From positions 1 to 64,000 of the forward strand of contig JAEZWF010000026.1 in the NCBI GenBank assembly GCA_023420415.1: a DNA stretch of 64,000 nt, given 5' to 3'. The notes beneath the pieces are model-generated. The model searched no databases. It was not told the DNA's origin and worked only from the letters and a program-made list of their open reading frames with translations. Both the position numbers and the translations under genes were made by a program. This DNA comes from Actinomycetes bacterium (GTDB taxonomy: Bacteria > Actinomycetota > Actinomycetes > Actinomycetales > Dermatophilaceae). Within the stretch, counting starts at the first letter, position 1, and each line of letters starts with the position of its first letter. This document shows positions 1 to 8,592 of this stretch, in pieces.

Positions 1-127
1 GGCCTGACGAGCGCGGACAGCATGCCGCCCAGGTCGTCGGGGCTCTCCCCCGGCGGCCTGGGCGGCGCATGTCCCGGCCTTCGCCGCGGCCCGGCCGGCG
101 TCGGCGGACGGATCCTCTCCTCGCGGG
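1..127. other. Left edge, no supported gene
   Basis: This GC-rich stretch follows the end of copA. Short open frames exist on both strands, but none has a ribosome binding site or a recognisable motif. A csoR-type regulator would be expected near this copper cluster but is not visible here. Confidence 0.4.
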
Positions 128-2395
128 CTACTTCGTGACGCTGGTGAAGCCGCGCAGACGGAGGCTGTTGCCGACGACGAACACGGAGGAGAACGCCATC
201 GCAGCCCCGGCGAGCATCGGGTTGAGCATGCCCAGTGCCGCCACCGGGATGGCCGCGACGTTGTAGGCGAAGGCCCAGAACAGGTTGGTCTTGATCGTGC
301 CGAGGGTCTTGCGGGAGAGCCGGATCGCGTCGACGGCGCTGCGCAGATCGCCGCGCACGAGGGTGATGTCGGAGGCCTCGATGGCGACGTCGGTGCCGGT
401 GCCCATCGCCAGGCCCAGGTCGGCCTGCGCGAGGGCCGGGGCGTCGTTGACGCCGTCTCCGACCATCGCGACGACCTTGCCCTCGTCCTGGAGGCGGGCG
501 ACCACGTCGACCTTGTCCTTGGGGAGGACCTCGGCGATGACCTGGTCGATGCCGACCTCGGCGGCGATCCGCCGGGCCACGGCCTGGTTGTCGCCGGTGA
601 GCAGCACCGGGGTCAGGCCGAGGCCCTTCAGCCCGGCGATGGCCTCGGCGCTGGTGGGCTTGACGGCGTCGGCGACCACGAGCACGCCGCGGGCCTTCCC
701 GTCCCAGCCGACGGCGACGACGGTCTTTCCTTCCGCCTCGGCCGCGGCCTTGGCGGCGGCGAGGTCGGGGGAGAGGCGCTGGGACCAGTCGGCCAGCAGG
801 GATTCGCGGCCCACGAGCACCGCGTGGCCGTCGACGACGCCCTGCACTCCCTTGCCCTCGATGTTGGCGAAGTCCTCGGGCGTCGGCAGCGCGCCGACCT
901 CGTGGACCGCGCCCTGGGCGACGGCCTGGGCGATCGGGTGCTCGGAGGCGTCCTCCAGGGCACCGGCCAAGCGGAGCAGCTCGGCGTGGTCGGTTCCGGG
1001 CTCGGCGACGGCGTCGACCAGGGTCATCCTGCCGGTGGTGACGGTGCCGGTCTTGTCCAGCACGACGGTGTCGACCTTGCGGGTGGACTCCAGGACCTCC
1101 GGGCCCTTGATCAGCACGCCCATCTGCGCGCCGCGGCCGGTGCCGACCAGCAGCGCCGTCGGCGTCGCGAGCCCCAGCGCGCAGGGGCAGGCGATGACGA
1201 GGACGGCGACCGCGGCGGTGAACGCGGCCGAGACGCCGGCTCCGGAGACCAGCCACGCCGCCAGGGCGAGGAGCGCGACGGCGATGACGATCGGGACGAA
1301 CACGCCGGAGATCCGGTCGGCCAGGCGCTGGACCTGCGCCTTGCCGGACTGGGCGGCCTCGACCAGCTCGGCCATCTGGGCCAGCTGGGTGTCGGAGCCC
1401 ACCCGGGTCGCGCGCACCACCAGGCGTCCGCCGGCGTTCACCGTGGCTCCGGTGACCGGGTCGCCCTCGCCGACCTCGACCGGCACGGACTCGCCGGTGA
1501 GCATGGACGCGTCCACCGCCGACGTGCCGGCGACGACGGTGCCGTCGGTGGCGATCTTCTCGCCCGGGCGGACGACGAACTCGTCGCCCACTGCCAGCTC
1601 GGAGGTCGGGATCTTCACCTCGGCCCCTCCGCGAAGCACCGAGACCTCCTTCGCGCCGAGCTCCAGCAGCGCGCGCAGCGCTGCCCCGGCCTGGCGCTTG
1701 GAGCGCTTCTCGAAGTAGCGGCCGGCCAGGATGAACATCGTCACCCCGGCGGCGGCCTCGAGGTAGATGTTGCCCGCGCCGTCGGAGCGGGCCAGGGCGA
1801 ACTCGAACGGGTGCTTCATGCCCGGCATGCCGGCGTGGCCGAAGAACAGCGCGTACAGCGACCACAGGAACGCCGCCGAAGTGCCCATCGAGATGAGCGT
1901 GTCCATCGTCGCGGTGCCGTGCCTGAGGTTGGTCCAGGCCGCCTTGTGGAACGGCCAGCCCGCCCAGACGATCACCGGCGCGGCCAGCGCGAGGGAGGCC
2001 CATTGCCAGTAGGTGAACTGCAGGGCGGGGATCATCGCCATCGCGATCACCGGGACGGTGAGCACGATCGACCCGATCAGCCTCTGCCTGAGCGAGGTCA
2101 GCTCGGGGTCGTCGGCCGGGCCCTGGTCGTCGGCCCCGCCTTCTGTCGTCGCGTCCTTGGGCTTCGGCAGGGCGGCGGTGTAGCCGGTCTTCTCGACCTC
2201 GGCGACCAGCAATGCCGGGTCGTAGCCCGCGGGCACGGTGACCTTGGCCTTCTCGGTGGCGTAGTTGACGGCGGCGGTGACGCCGTCGAGCTTGTTGAGC
2301 TTGCGCTCGATCCGGTTCGCGCAGGAGGCGCAGGTCATCCCGCCGATCTCCAGCTCGATGCCGGCGTCCGCGCTGAGCGGCGCTGGTGCAGTCAT
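128..2395 (-). CDS. copA: Copper-translocating P1B-type ATPase
   Basis: This pump uses ATP to move Cu(I) from the cytoplasm across the membrane. An N-terminal heavy-metal-associated domain carries GMTCASC (Cys22, Cys25). The core has the TGES actuator motif, the membrane ion-binding motif CPC near residue 403, the phosphorylation motif DKTGT near residue 445, SEHP in the nucleotide domain and GDGVNDAP near residue 645. The length of 755 residues is normal for the family. I chose the ATG at 2395 because a purine-rich stretch lies upstream and the product then begins just before the metal-binding domain; an in-frame ATG at 2482 would add 29 low-complexity residues. copZ lies directly upstream on the same strand, so both are probably co-transcribed from the palindromes at 2771-2822. 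Confidence 0.96.
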   Translation of the reverse strand: MTAPAPLSADAGIELEIGGMTCASCANRIERKLNKLDGVTAAVNYATEKAKVTVPAGYDPALLVAEVEKTGYTAALPKPKDATTEGGADDQGPADDPELTSLRQRLIGSIVLTVPVIAMAMIPALQFTYWQWASLALAAPVIVWAGWPFHKAAWTNLRHGTATMDTLISMGTSAAFLWSLYALFFGHAGMPGMKHPFEFALARSDGAGNIYLEAAAGVTMFILAGRYFEKRSKRQAGAALRALLELGAKEVSVLRGGAEVKIPTSELAVGDEFVVRPGEKIATDGTVVAGTSAVDASMLTGESVPVEVGEGDPVTGATVNAGGRLVVRATRVGSDTQLAQMAELVEAAQSGKAQVQRLADRISGVFVPIVIAVALLALAAWLVSGAGVSAAFTAAVAVLVIACPCALGLATPTALLVGTGRGAQMGVLIKGPEVLESTRKVDTVVLDKTGTVTTGRMTLVDAVAEPGTDHAELLRLAGALEDASEHPIAQAVAQGAVHEVGALPTPEDFANIEGKGVQGVVDGHAVLVGRESLLADWSQRLSPDLAAAKAAAEAEGKTVVAVGWDGKARGVLVVADAVKPTSAEAIAGLKGLGLTPVLLTGDNQAVARRIAAEVGIDQVIAEVLPKDKVDVVARLQDEGKVVAMVGDGVNDAPALAQADLGLAMGTGTDVAIEASDITLVRGDLRSAVDAIRLSRKTLGTIKTNLFWAFAYNVAAIPVAALGMLNPMLAGAAMAFSSVFVVGNSLRLRGFTSVTK

Positions 2396-2540
2396 CCTCG
2401 GTCCCTTCTCTCCTCCGGGCACTGCGGCGGCGTCCGGTTCGTGCGCAGGGGCGGTCGATCCCGCATGCGATCGGTCGTCCACGCTCAGCCCGTCGCCGTC
2501 GATGCCGACGGGGGGAGCCTGAGCTGCGCTGGCGGCGTCG

Positions 2541-2750
2541 TCAGGCGCGCACGGCTGTGTAGCCGGCGTCCTCGACGGCGGCCAGGACCTTCGCGTCGTC
2601 GATCTCGCCGGAGCCGGAGACGACGAGCCTGCCGGTCTGCGCGCTGACCTCGACGTCCTCGACGCCGGGGACCTCGCTGACCTCCTCGCGGACCGACATC
2701 TCGCAGTGCCCGCAGGTCATGCCCGTCACCTGGTACTCGTTCGCAGCCAT
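2541..2750 (-). CDS. copZ: Copper chaperone (HMA domain)
   Basis: This 69-residue protein is a single heavy-metal-associated domain with the Cu(I)-binding motif GMTCGHC near residues 10-16. CopZ proteins bind Cu(I) in the cytoplasm and hand it to CopA, whose gene follows on the same strand. The ATG has an AGGAG Shine-Dalgarno sequence at a good distance. The intergenic gap to copA is about 145 bases with no obvious terminator. The upstream side faces two CsoR-like palindromes, so copper-induced expression is likely. Confidence 0.93.
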   Translation of the reverse strand: MAANEYQVTGMTCGHCEMSVREEVSEVPGVEDVEVSAQTGRLVVSGSGEIDDAKVLAAVEDAGYTAVRA

Positions 2751-2770
2751 CGGATACTCTCCTCGTCGTA

Positions 2771-2787
2771 GTACCCCCGGTGGGTAC
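2771..2787. promoter_or_regulatory. CsoR-like palindrome 1
   Basis: GTACCCCCGGTGGGTAC has perfect 6-base arms (GTACCC/GGGTAC) around five bases. G/C-tract palindromes of this type are typical binding sites of the copper sensor CsoR. It lies just upstream of copZ. Confidence 0.6.
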
Positions 2788-2805
2788 CTCTACGAGAGCA
2801 ACCAT

Positions 2806-2822
2806 ATACCCCTCCTGGGTAT
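2806..2822. promoter_or_regulatory. CsoR-like palindrome 2
   Basis: ATACCCCTCCTGGGTAT has perfect 6-base arms (ATACCC/GGGTAT) around five bases. It is 35 bases from palindrome 1, in the space between copZ and the divergent gene at 2901. One site could serve each direction, or both could act on copZ-copA. Confidence 0.6.
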
Positions 2823-2888
2823 TCCTGCAAGGCCGGCCCGGTTCCTCGTCGGACCGATCCGAGGCGTCGGCCGGATACGCCACCGGGG

Positions 2889-2894
2889 TATGCT
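2889..2894 (+). promoter_or_regulatory. -10 element, leaderless transcript
   Basis: TATGCT matches the actinobacterial TANNNT -10 element and ends six bases before the GTG at 2901. Transcription would start at or next to the start codon, giving a leaderless mRNA, which agrees with the lack of a Shine-Dalgarno sequence. Confidence 0.45.
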
Positions 2895-2900
2895 GGCGGC

Positions 2901-3338
2901 GTGGCGACCGCGACCGACCAACCCCGCCGCAGCCGGCACCGGCTGCAGGCGGCCGTCCTCGCCGCGCTGCTGATCGCGGGCCTCCTGGGCATGCACGCGC
3001 TGGTCGGCGGGCCCGCCGCGGCGACCGCGTCGACGACCCCCTCGGCTCACGCGCCCCTGTCATCGCACGGCATGACCGGCGCGGCGACCGCGTCTCCCGT
3101 GGTGACCGCGTCCGGAGCGCACGGCATGGTGCACGGGTCCGGCGGCTGCGCGGACGCCATGAGCGGCGGCGGCTCCACCTGCGTCTCCGCGCCCACCGGC
3201 AAGAGCATCCCCGCCCTGCCGGTCCCGGGCGCTGCGAGCCTGCCCGACCTCGCCCCCGCAGCCGCTCCGACGCCGCCGTCCCAGACGCCTCGCCGGCTCG
3301 CGCTGACCCACCTGGAGCTGTCGATCCATCGAACGTGA
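2901..3338 (+). CDS. Secreted His/Met-rich DUF6153-like protein
   Basis: This 145-residue protein has an N-terminal membrane segment (about residues 16-38, AAVLAALLIAGLLGMHALVG) that acts as a signal or anchor. A Ser/Ala/Thr-rich extracytoplasmic part follows, with scattered His, Met and two Cys residues (HGMTG, HGMVHGSGGC). The pattern resembles the uncharacterised DUF6153 family that sits in actinobacterial copper clusters. A role in binding copper outside the membrane is inferred from this composition and from its neighbours copA, copZ and the multicopper oxidase. The GTG start has no Shine-Dalgarno sequence and fits a leaderless transcript. Confidence 0.7.
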   Translation: MATATDQPRRSRHRLQAAVLAALLIAGLLGMHALVGGPAAATASTTPSAHAPLSSHGMTGAATASPVVTASGAHGMVHGSGGCADAMSGGGSTCVSAPTGKSIPALPVPGAASLPDLAPAAAPTPPSQTPRRLALTHLELSIHRT

Positions 3339-3343
3339 GCAGC

Positions 3344-3368
3344 GGTGAGCGCCGAAACGGCGCTCACC
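3344..3368 (+). terminator. Hairpin after DUF6153-like gene
   Basis: A perfect 11-base stem (GGTGAGCGCCG/CGGCGCTCACC) with an AAA loop begins six bases after the stop codon. There is no T-run, as is common in high-GC actinobacteria. Confidence 0.6.
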
Positions 3369-3464
3369 GCCTTCCTCGGCGGGTCTCATGACCCCTGCCG
3401 CACCTGCCACGACACCGCGTCCCCCACGCCGGCCCTCTCCGGGGCCACGCGGCCCCGCCGCGCC

Positions 3465-3480
3465 CGATCACCGGTGATCG
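3465..3480. promoter_or_regulatory. 16-base perfect palindrome upstream of oxidase
   Basis: CGATCACCGGTGATCG is fully self-complementary and lies 60 bases upstream of the multicopper oxidase gene. It could be a regulator site. It differs from the two CsoR-like sites, so another regulator is possible. Confidence 0.35.
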
Positions 3481-3540
3481 TCGAGCGCACCGGCTCGATG
3501 CCGTGGCACCGCTCACCATCGACCCAGAAGGACATCACCC

Positions 3541-5049
3541 ATGCACTCCAGCCTGAACCGCCGCCAGTTCCTGTCCGTCGGCGCACTGGCCCTCACCGCC
3601 GTCGGCCTCGCCGGCTGCAGCTCCACCACCAAGAAGACGACCTCGTTCGTCCGGCCCGACAGCGCCGCGGTCACCGCGGCCGAGGCCAAGCGCCGTCGCA
3701 CCGGCACGGTCGTGCAGCGCGCCCTGACCGCCGAACCGGTCGAACTCGACCTCGGCGGGAAGACGGCCAAGACCTGGGCCTACCGCGGAGGCTCCCCGGC
3801 CGAGCCGCTGCGCGGCGACGTCGGCGACACCCTGAAGATCGACCTGACCAACGATCTCCCCGACCCGACCACCGTGCACTGGCACGGCCTCGCCCTGCGC
3901 AACGACATGGACGGCGTGCCGAACCTCACCCAGAAGCCCGTCGGGCCGGGCGAGACCTTCTCCTATGAATTCACGCTCCCCGAGCCGGGCACGTTCTGGT
4001 TCCACCCGCACGTCGGCACCCAGCTCGACCGCGGCCTGTACGCGCCGCTGATCATCGACGCCCCGAACGAGAAGGCCGACTACGACAAGGAGTGGGTCAT
4101 CGTCCTGGACGACTGGCTCGACGGCGTCACCGCGACACCGGACGAAGTCCTCGCCGAGCTCAAGAAGGGGATGATGGACCACGGCGGCATGGACATGGGG
4201 CCGATGCGGATGGGCAACACCCTGATGGGCGCGACCTCGCCGCTGCTCGGCGGCGACGCCGGCGACGTCTACTACCCCCTCTACCTGATCAACGGCAAAC
4301 CCGCGAACGACCCCCAGACGTTCGCCGCCAAGCCCGGCGAGCGGATCAGGCTCCGGGTCATCAACGCCGGCGGCGACACCGCCTTCCGGTTCGGCGTCGC
4401 CGGGCACGAGATCACGATCACCCACTCCGACGGCTTCCCCGTGGAGCCGCACGAGGCCGAGAGCGTCGTGCTCGGCATGGGGGAGCGCTACGACGCGGTC
4501 GTCACCGCCGGCGACGGCGCGTTCGCCGTGGTCGCGGAGGCCCTGGGCAAGCAGGACCAGGCCCTGGCCGTGCTGCGCACCGGATCCGGCAGCGCTCCCT
4601 CGAAGAGCGCGAAGCTCCCGCAGACGAAGAGTCCCGCCACGGCGGCCGACCTCAGGGCAGCGAGCGGGGCCGCTCTTCCCGAGCGCGGCGTCGACCGCAC
4701 CCTCGCGCTCGAGCTGAACGGAGGCATGGAGAAGTACGACTGGGCGATCAACGGCAAGCGCATGGACATGGACCAGCCGATGCGCGACGCCCTGGGCGTC
4801 GTCGAGGGCGAGCGCGTCGCCCTCGAGTTCAAGAACTCGACGACGATGTGGCACCCGATGCACCTGCACGGGCACACCTACCAGCTTCCCGGCGGCGGGC
4901 CCCGCAAGGACACCGCGATCGTCCTGCCCCGCACGACGCTGCGCGTCGAGTTCGACGCCGACAACCCCGGCCGGTGGCTCACGCACTGCCACAACGTCTA
5001 CCACGGGGAAGCCGGGATGATGGCGGCGATCGCCTACCAGGAGAACTGA
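3541..5049 (+). CDS. Periplasmic multicopper oxidase (Tat lipoprotein)
   Basis: Multicopper oxidases of this kind oxidise Cu(I) to the less toxic Cu(II) outside the cytoplasmic membrane, reducing oxygen to water. All four copper-ligand blocks are present: HWHG at 113-116, HPH at 155-157, HPMHLHGH from 438, and HCHNVYH at 482-488. The Cys of the last block is the type 1 copper ligand. The N-terminus has a twin-arginine motif (R7 R8 QFL) and a lipobox ending at Cys26, so the enzyme is probably exported folded and lipid-anchored. A Met/His/Asp-rich loop near 215-230 could bind extra copper, as in CueO. AAGGAC precedes the ATG. A strong hairpin follows the gene. Confidence 0.95.
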   Translation: MHSSLNRRQFLSVGALALTAVGLAGCSSTTKKTTSFVRPDSAAVTAAEAKRRRTGTVVQRALTAEPVELDLGGKTAKTWAYRGGSPAEPLRGDVGDTLKIDLTNDLPDPTTVHWHGLALRNDMDGVPNLTQKPVGPGETFSYEFTLPEPGTFWFHPHVGTQLDRGLYAPLIIDAPNEKADYDKEWVIVLDDWLDGVTATPDEVLAELKKGMMDHGGMDMGPMRMGNTLMGATSPLLGGDAGDVYYPLYLINGKPANDPQTFAAKPGERIRLRVINAGGDTAFRFGVAGHEITITHSDGFPVEPHEAESVVLGMGERYDAVVTAGDGAFAVVAEALGKQDQALAVLRTGSGSAPSKSAKLPQTKSPATAADLRAASGAALPERGVDRTLALELNGGMEKYDWAINGKRMDMDQPMRDALGVVEGERVALEFKNSTTMWHPMHLHGHTYQLPGGGPRKDTAIVLPRTTLRVEFDADNPGRWLTHCHNVYHGEAGMMAAIAYQEN

Positions 5050-5055
5050 GGCATC

Positions 5056-5087
5056 GGGGCCGCGCACCTCTTCGGGTGCGCGGCCCC
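5056..5087. terminator. Bidirectional terminator hairpin
   Basis: A perfect 13-base GC-rich stem (GGGGCCGCGCACC and its complement) with a six-base loop lies between the convergent oxidase and MFS genes. Confidence 0.7.
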
Positions 5088-5252
5088 GCGCCTCAATTGC
5101 GTCGGTCAGGCCACCGCAGCACTGGCCCGACGGGCCGGCGGCCCGCAGCTTCATCCGCCCCGACAGGGCCTCGGCAGGGTCTGGGAGAGCCGGGCGGATG
5201 CCCCCGACACGGCGCATCGGAGCAGACAGTGCAGCACACGTCGCGCCGTTCG

Positions 5253-6818
5253 TCACGACTCCTGAGCGGTCTCCTTCTCGGTCTCGCCCTGCGCCTGCCC
5301 GGTGGGGCGGATGCGGCGCAGCCCGACGGCGGCGATGATCGCGGCGACGGCGGCGATGGCCGCGGAGACAGCCCCGGCGGCGTTGAGCCCGCTGGTGAAC
5401 GCCTGCTGGGCCGCGGCCGTCAGCGCCTCTCCGACGTCGCCCGGCAGCTGCCCGGCGGCGGAGATGGCCCCGTCGATTCCGGTCCGCGCCGCTGCCGCCG
5501 CCTCCGGTGGCAGTCCATCAGGCAAAGAGCTGCTGATCTGGCTGCGGTAGGCGGCGATACCGACGCTGCCGAGGACCGCGACGCCGAGGGAGATTCCCAG
5601 ATCGTTGACGGTCGTCGCGAGCCCGGAGGCACCGCCGGCCTTCGCCGGCGGGACCGAGCTCACCACCAGGTCCGTGGTCAGCGCCATCGACGGCGCGACC
5701 CCGGGGTAGGTGACGACGAAGCTCGCGATCACCAGGGCCAGGCCGGTGCCGGCGTCGAGCTGGGTGAACAGGATGTAGCCGACGACTTGGGTGAGCAGCC
5801 CGACGGCGATCACGTTGCCCGGCCGGAATCTCCGGGCGAGCATCGGCGAGAGGGTCGAGACGACGATGAGGACTGCCGCGGCGGGCAGGATCGACAGCCC
5901 GGCCTGCATGGGCGAGAGCCCCTGGACCTGCTGCAGGTACTGGGTGAACAGGGAGTACACCCCACCCAGCGCCGCGGCCGACAGGAGGAACACCGCGAGT
6001 GCTCCGCTGACGGTGCGGTTGGCGAACAGCCGCACGTCGAGCAGGGGCTGGGTCGCGCGCAGCTGCCGGATCACGAACCACAGCCCGACCAGTGCTCCGG
6101 CGATCAGGAGGCCGATGGACGGACCGGCCGGCTCCTGGGCCGCGAAGCGCTTGACGCCGTAGATGATGGCCAGCAGCGACGCGACCAGGAGCAGTGCGCT
6201 GAGCAGGTCGATCTTCGCGGTCGGATCTCTGTGCTCAGGCAGCAGCAGCGGCGCGCCGATGGCCACCAGCGCCATCACGGGCACCGCGACCAGGAACGTC
6301 GCCTGCCAGCCGAAGACCTCCAGCAGCAGGCCGGACAGGAGTGGTCCGAGGGCGACGCCGGCGGAGATCCCGCCGGCCCACACGCCGATCGCGACGCCTC
6401 GTGCCTTCGGGTCGGCGAAGAGCACGAAGATCAGTCCCAGCGTGGACGGGAGCATCATGGCCCCTCCCATGCCGAGGACGGCGCGCCAGGCGATCATCAG
6501 CTCGGGACTGGTCGTCAACGCCGCAGCGATGGACACGATGCCGAACAGGACCGCGCCGATCACCATGAGCAGCCGCTTGCCGATCCGGTCGCCGAGGACG
6601 CCCATGGCGACCAAGAATCCGGCCATGACGAACCCGTAGATGTCGAGGATCCACAGCAGCTGTGCGCTCGTCGGGTTCAGGTCGGCGGCCATGCTCGGCG
6701 CGGCCAGGAACAGGATCGTCAGCATCATGAACAGCAGGGTCGACGGGATCACCAGGACCGCCAGTCCCCACCACTGCTTCGCCCCTGCCCGGGGCGGAGG
6801 TGCAATCGCCTCAGGCAT
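5253..6818 (-). CDS. MFS multidrug exporter, DHA2 (14-helix) type
   Basis: This 521-residue membrane protein looks like QacA/EmrB drug:proton antiporters. The MFS loop motif appears as GDRIGKRLLM after helix 2, and GVALGPLLSG matches the antiporter motif in helix 5. The length and number of hydrophobic stretches suit 14 helices. The Ala-rich C-terminal third has an extra loop before the last helix. AAGGAGG lies just upstream of the ATG. The divergent TetR gene and the operator at 6950-6975 make it the likely target of that repressor. The substrate cannot be told from sequence. Confidence 0.9.
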   Translation of the reverse strand: MPEAIAPPPRAGAKQWWGLAVLVIPSTLLFMMLTILFLAAPSMAADLNPTSAQLLWILDIYGFVMAGFLVAMGVLGDRIGKRLLMVIGAVLFGIVSIAAALTTSPELMIAWRAVLGMGGAMMLPSTLGLIFVLFADPKARGVAIGVWAGGISAGVALGPLLSGLLLEVFGWQATFLVAVPVMALVAIGAPLLLPEHRDPTAKIDLLSALLLVASLLAIIYGVKRFAAQEPAGPSIGLLIAGALVGLWFVIRQLRATQPLLDVRLFANRTVSGALAVFLLSAAALGGVYSLFTQYLQQVQGLSPMQAGLSILPAAAVLIVVSTLSPMLARRFRPGNVIAVGLLTQVVGYILFTQLDAGTGLALVIASFVVTYPGVAPSMALTTDLVVSSVPPAKAGGASGLATTVNDLGISLGVAVLGSVGIAAYRSQISSSLPDGLPPEAAAAARTGIDGAISAAGQLPGDVGEALTAAAQQAFTSGLNAAGAVSAAIAAVAAIIAAVGLRRIRPTGQAQGETEKETAQES

Positions 6819-6949
6819 GGCGGACCTCCTTGTATTGCGTCGTCGTTCTCATGGCTGCATTGGTCCTTTCGTTCTCGACAGGGTCGTCGCGGGCCGGGAG
6901 GCCCCTCAGCCGAATTCAAGCATCGGTGTACGACTTCTAACGGCTATAC

Positions 6950-6975
6950 TAACTCGTATATTCCCGTACGAGTTA
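6950..6975. promoter_or_regulatory. TetR operator overlapping the tetR promoter
   Basis: A perfect inverted repeat, TAACTCGTA and TACGAGTTA around eight bases, lies ten bases before the TetR start codon. A -10 like TATACT at 6945-6950 touches its left arm. Binding here would block tetR transcription and probably the divergent exporter as well. Confidence 0.75.
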
Positions 6976-6984
6976 GAGGTGGGC

Positions 6985-7617
6985 ATGCCGAACGGCAAGG
7001 GTGCGGCCGGCGCTGGTGAGCAGAAGCCGGTGCGGCGAGGAAAGACGGCCAACCAGCGGGCAGACGCCCAGCGCAACCGGGCGAAGATCCTCGCGGCGAC
7101 GTCGGACGCGCTCCGGAAGGACCCCGATGCCTCCGTCGCCGATATCGCAGCCGAGGCGGGGGTCGGCCGGATGACCCTCTACGGGCACTTCATGACGCGT
7201 GCCGAGCTCATCGACGCGACGCTCGCCGACAGCCTCGAGCAGGCTGAGGCCGTCCTGGCCGACGTGCCTCTCGACGGTGATCCCGGCGAGGCATTCGATG
7301 CCCTGATCGCCTCGAGCTGGATGCTCCTGGAGCGCATCCGCGCCGTGCTCGTGGTGGCTCAGCGCGAGCTGCCGCCGGCGCGCATCCGCGAGATGCATGA
7401 GAAGGCCGAAGCCCGCCTGCGCGGCCTGGTCGAGCGCGGCCAGAGCGAGGGCGTCTTCCGTGTCGATATGCCTGTCGACTGGCTCCTCGCGGTCACCCAC
7501 CTGACAATGAACGCCGCAGCCGAGGAGGTCACTGCGGGCCGGCTCGACGGCGACGACGCGGCCCGCGTCATCGTCGACACCCTCCGCCCGGCATTCACCG
7601 CCAACGGCCGCTCCTGA
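6985..7617 (+). CDS. TetR-family repressor of the exporter
   Basis: This 210-residue regulator has a basic N-terminal tail, a helix-turn-helix at about residues 35-80 (SVADIAAEAGVGRMTLYGHF) and a helical ligand-binding region that differs from family to family. It lies divergent to the MFS exporter, with a perfect palindrome between them. Drug-relieved repression of the exporter and of itself is the standard arrangement for such pairs. The ATG at 6985 has AGAGG upstream; an in-frame GTG two codons earlier is the alternative. Confidence 0.9.
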   Translation: MPNGKGAAGAGEQKPVRRGKTANQRADAQRNRAKILAATSDALRKDPDASVADIAAEAGVGRMTLYGHFMTRAELIDATLADSLEQAEAVLADVPLDGDPGEAFDALIASSWMLLERIRAVLVVAQRELPPARIREMHEKAEARLRGLVERGQSEGVFRVDMPVDWLLAVTHLTMNAAAEEVTAGRLDGDDAARVIVDTLRPAFTANGRS

Positions 7618-8015
7618 CTCGTCGATCGACAGCAGCGTGAACGCCTCGTCGTCCTCGCGAGCCGAGCACGGCCATGCTTCGACGCCGGAGACGAACAATG
7701 GTCAGGGCACCGTCGACATCGTCGCCGAGCCCTGCATTGACTTCGTGCGGGCCGGATCGCTCTCCGTCGGTGCCAGCAGCGTTGATCCACGTCGGATCGG
7801 GAAGCGCCTTCGTCCTCAGCTCTGCGAGGCTGCGTTCAGGACGAGGGCGAGGTAGAGATCGCTGAGCCGCGGTCTCGCAGGCATCTCGTTCTCAAGACGG
7901 GCTCGAAGTCGCCGCCCTGGCCGAATGCCTCGATGGAAGCGGACCACCCCGGCGGCTTACCTCAGTATCATGGTCTTCACGCGTCCTGCCCTGCTGGACT
8001 AGGAGTACGAGTCGA
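7618..8015. other. About 400 bases without a supported gene
   Basis: Open frames of 60-70 codons exist on the plus strand, but they lack ribosome binding sites and recognisable motifs. I see no strong hairpin or repeat. It may be decayed sequence, since gene fragments follow on the right. Confidence 0.4.
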
Positions 8016-8249
8016 GTGCCAATTCGATCGCGAGTCGACTGGCGACTCGACTCACTTGTGAGTGAATGTCACAAACTTGTCGAGTCCGGCTACTTCACTC
8101 GTTTTTTGCATTCATACGGTAGGGATGGCGAGCCCTGCGAACGCTGCGGCACGCTAATCGTGCGCGAGCGGTTCATGAACCGCTCCAGCTACTTCTGCCC
8201 GAGCTGCCAGCGGAGACCGAGGACAGCGGCGAAGCGACGCGGAGTCTGA
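8016..8249 (+). pseudogene. Fpg/Nei DNA glycosylase zinc-finger remnant
   Basis: The 77-residue product carries a C-terminal zinc finger like that of formamidopyrimidine-DNA glycosylases: CERCGTLI then FMNRSSYFCPSC, preceded by YGRDGEP. Full-length enzymes have about 270-290 residues with an N-terminal catalytic Pro and an H2TH domain; both are missing here. The first 35 residues look unrelated to the family. The local base composition is lower in GC than the surroundings. I read it as a gene fragment brought in by recombination. A stand-alone expressed zinc finger is possible, because the frame is intact and AGGAG lies upstream of the GTG. Confidence 0.6.
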
Positions 8250-8295
8250 GCGGAACGTCCGAATCGGTGCCGGCAGGACCTGGGAGGATTGGCCC

Positions 8296-8592
8296 ATGCC
8301 GAGCCCGAGCCTGACCGTCGTCCACCACCTCTACTCGCGTCCCGGGGACCTCCTGCCCGCCTGCGGCATCGTCCCCGGCCCCGACGGCCGCGACTGGCAC
8401 ACCGGGCACGACGCCCAGGTGCTGCTGGCCTTCTCCTCGGCCGGCGAGGGCTGTTGCTCGCTCTGCCTGCAGCTGGCCGCAGACCTGGCCGGCGCGATGG
8501 CCCCGATCATCGACGGACTCGACGCCGTCGAGCGCAATGACCTTCGGCGACTGCTGGCGAAAGCGACGAGTGCCGCCACACCCGTTGCCTGA
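8296..8592 (+). CDS. Hypothetical protein, 98 residues
   Basis: I do not recognise this family. The product has a Cys-containing first half (PACG, then CCSLC near residue 55) and a helical C-terminus. GGGAGGA lies about nine bases before the ATG, which supports translation. The cysteine pattern could bind a metal, but there is no clear motif. The reading frame opposite it continues an apparent dehydrogenase remnant, so annotation here is uncertain. Confidence 0.5.
   Translation: MPSPSLTVVHHLYSRPGDLLPACGIVPGPDGRDWHTGHDAQVLLAFSSAGEGCCSLCLQLAADLAGAMAPIIDGLDAVERNDLRRLLAKATSAATPVA

Noticed and set aside
824..2647. Long plus-strand open frame opposite copA
   Set aside because: It is a GC-driven shadow of copA: low-complexity, Arg/Gly/Asp-rich, no motif and no ribosome binding site.
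4092..7019. 975-codon plus-strand frame across the oxidase and exporter
   Set aside because: It runs through the multicopper oxidase in another frame and then opposite the exporter; composition is that of a shadow frame.
7637..7855. 72-codon frame with the phrase AEPCIDF, like a ferredoxin start
   Set aside because: Only seven residues resemble FdxA and no cluster cysteines follow; no ribosome binding site.
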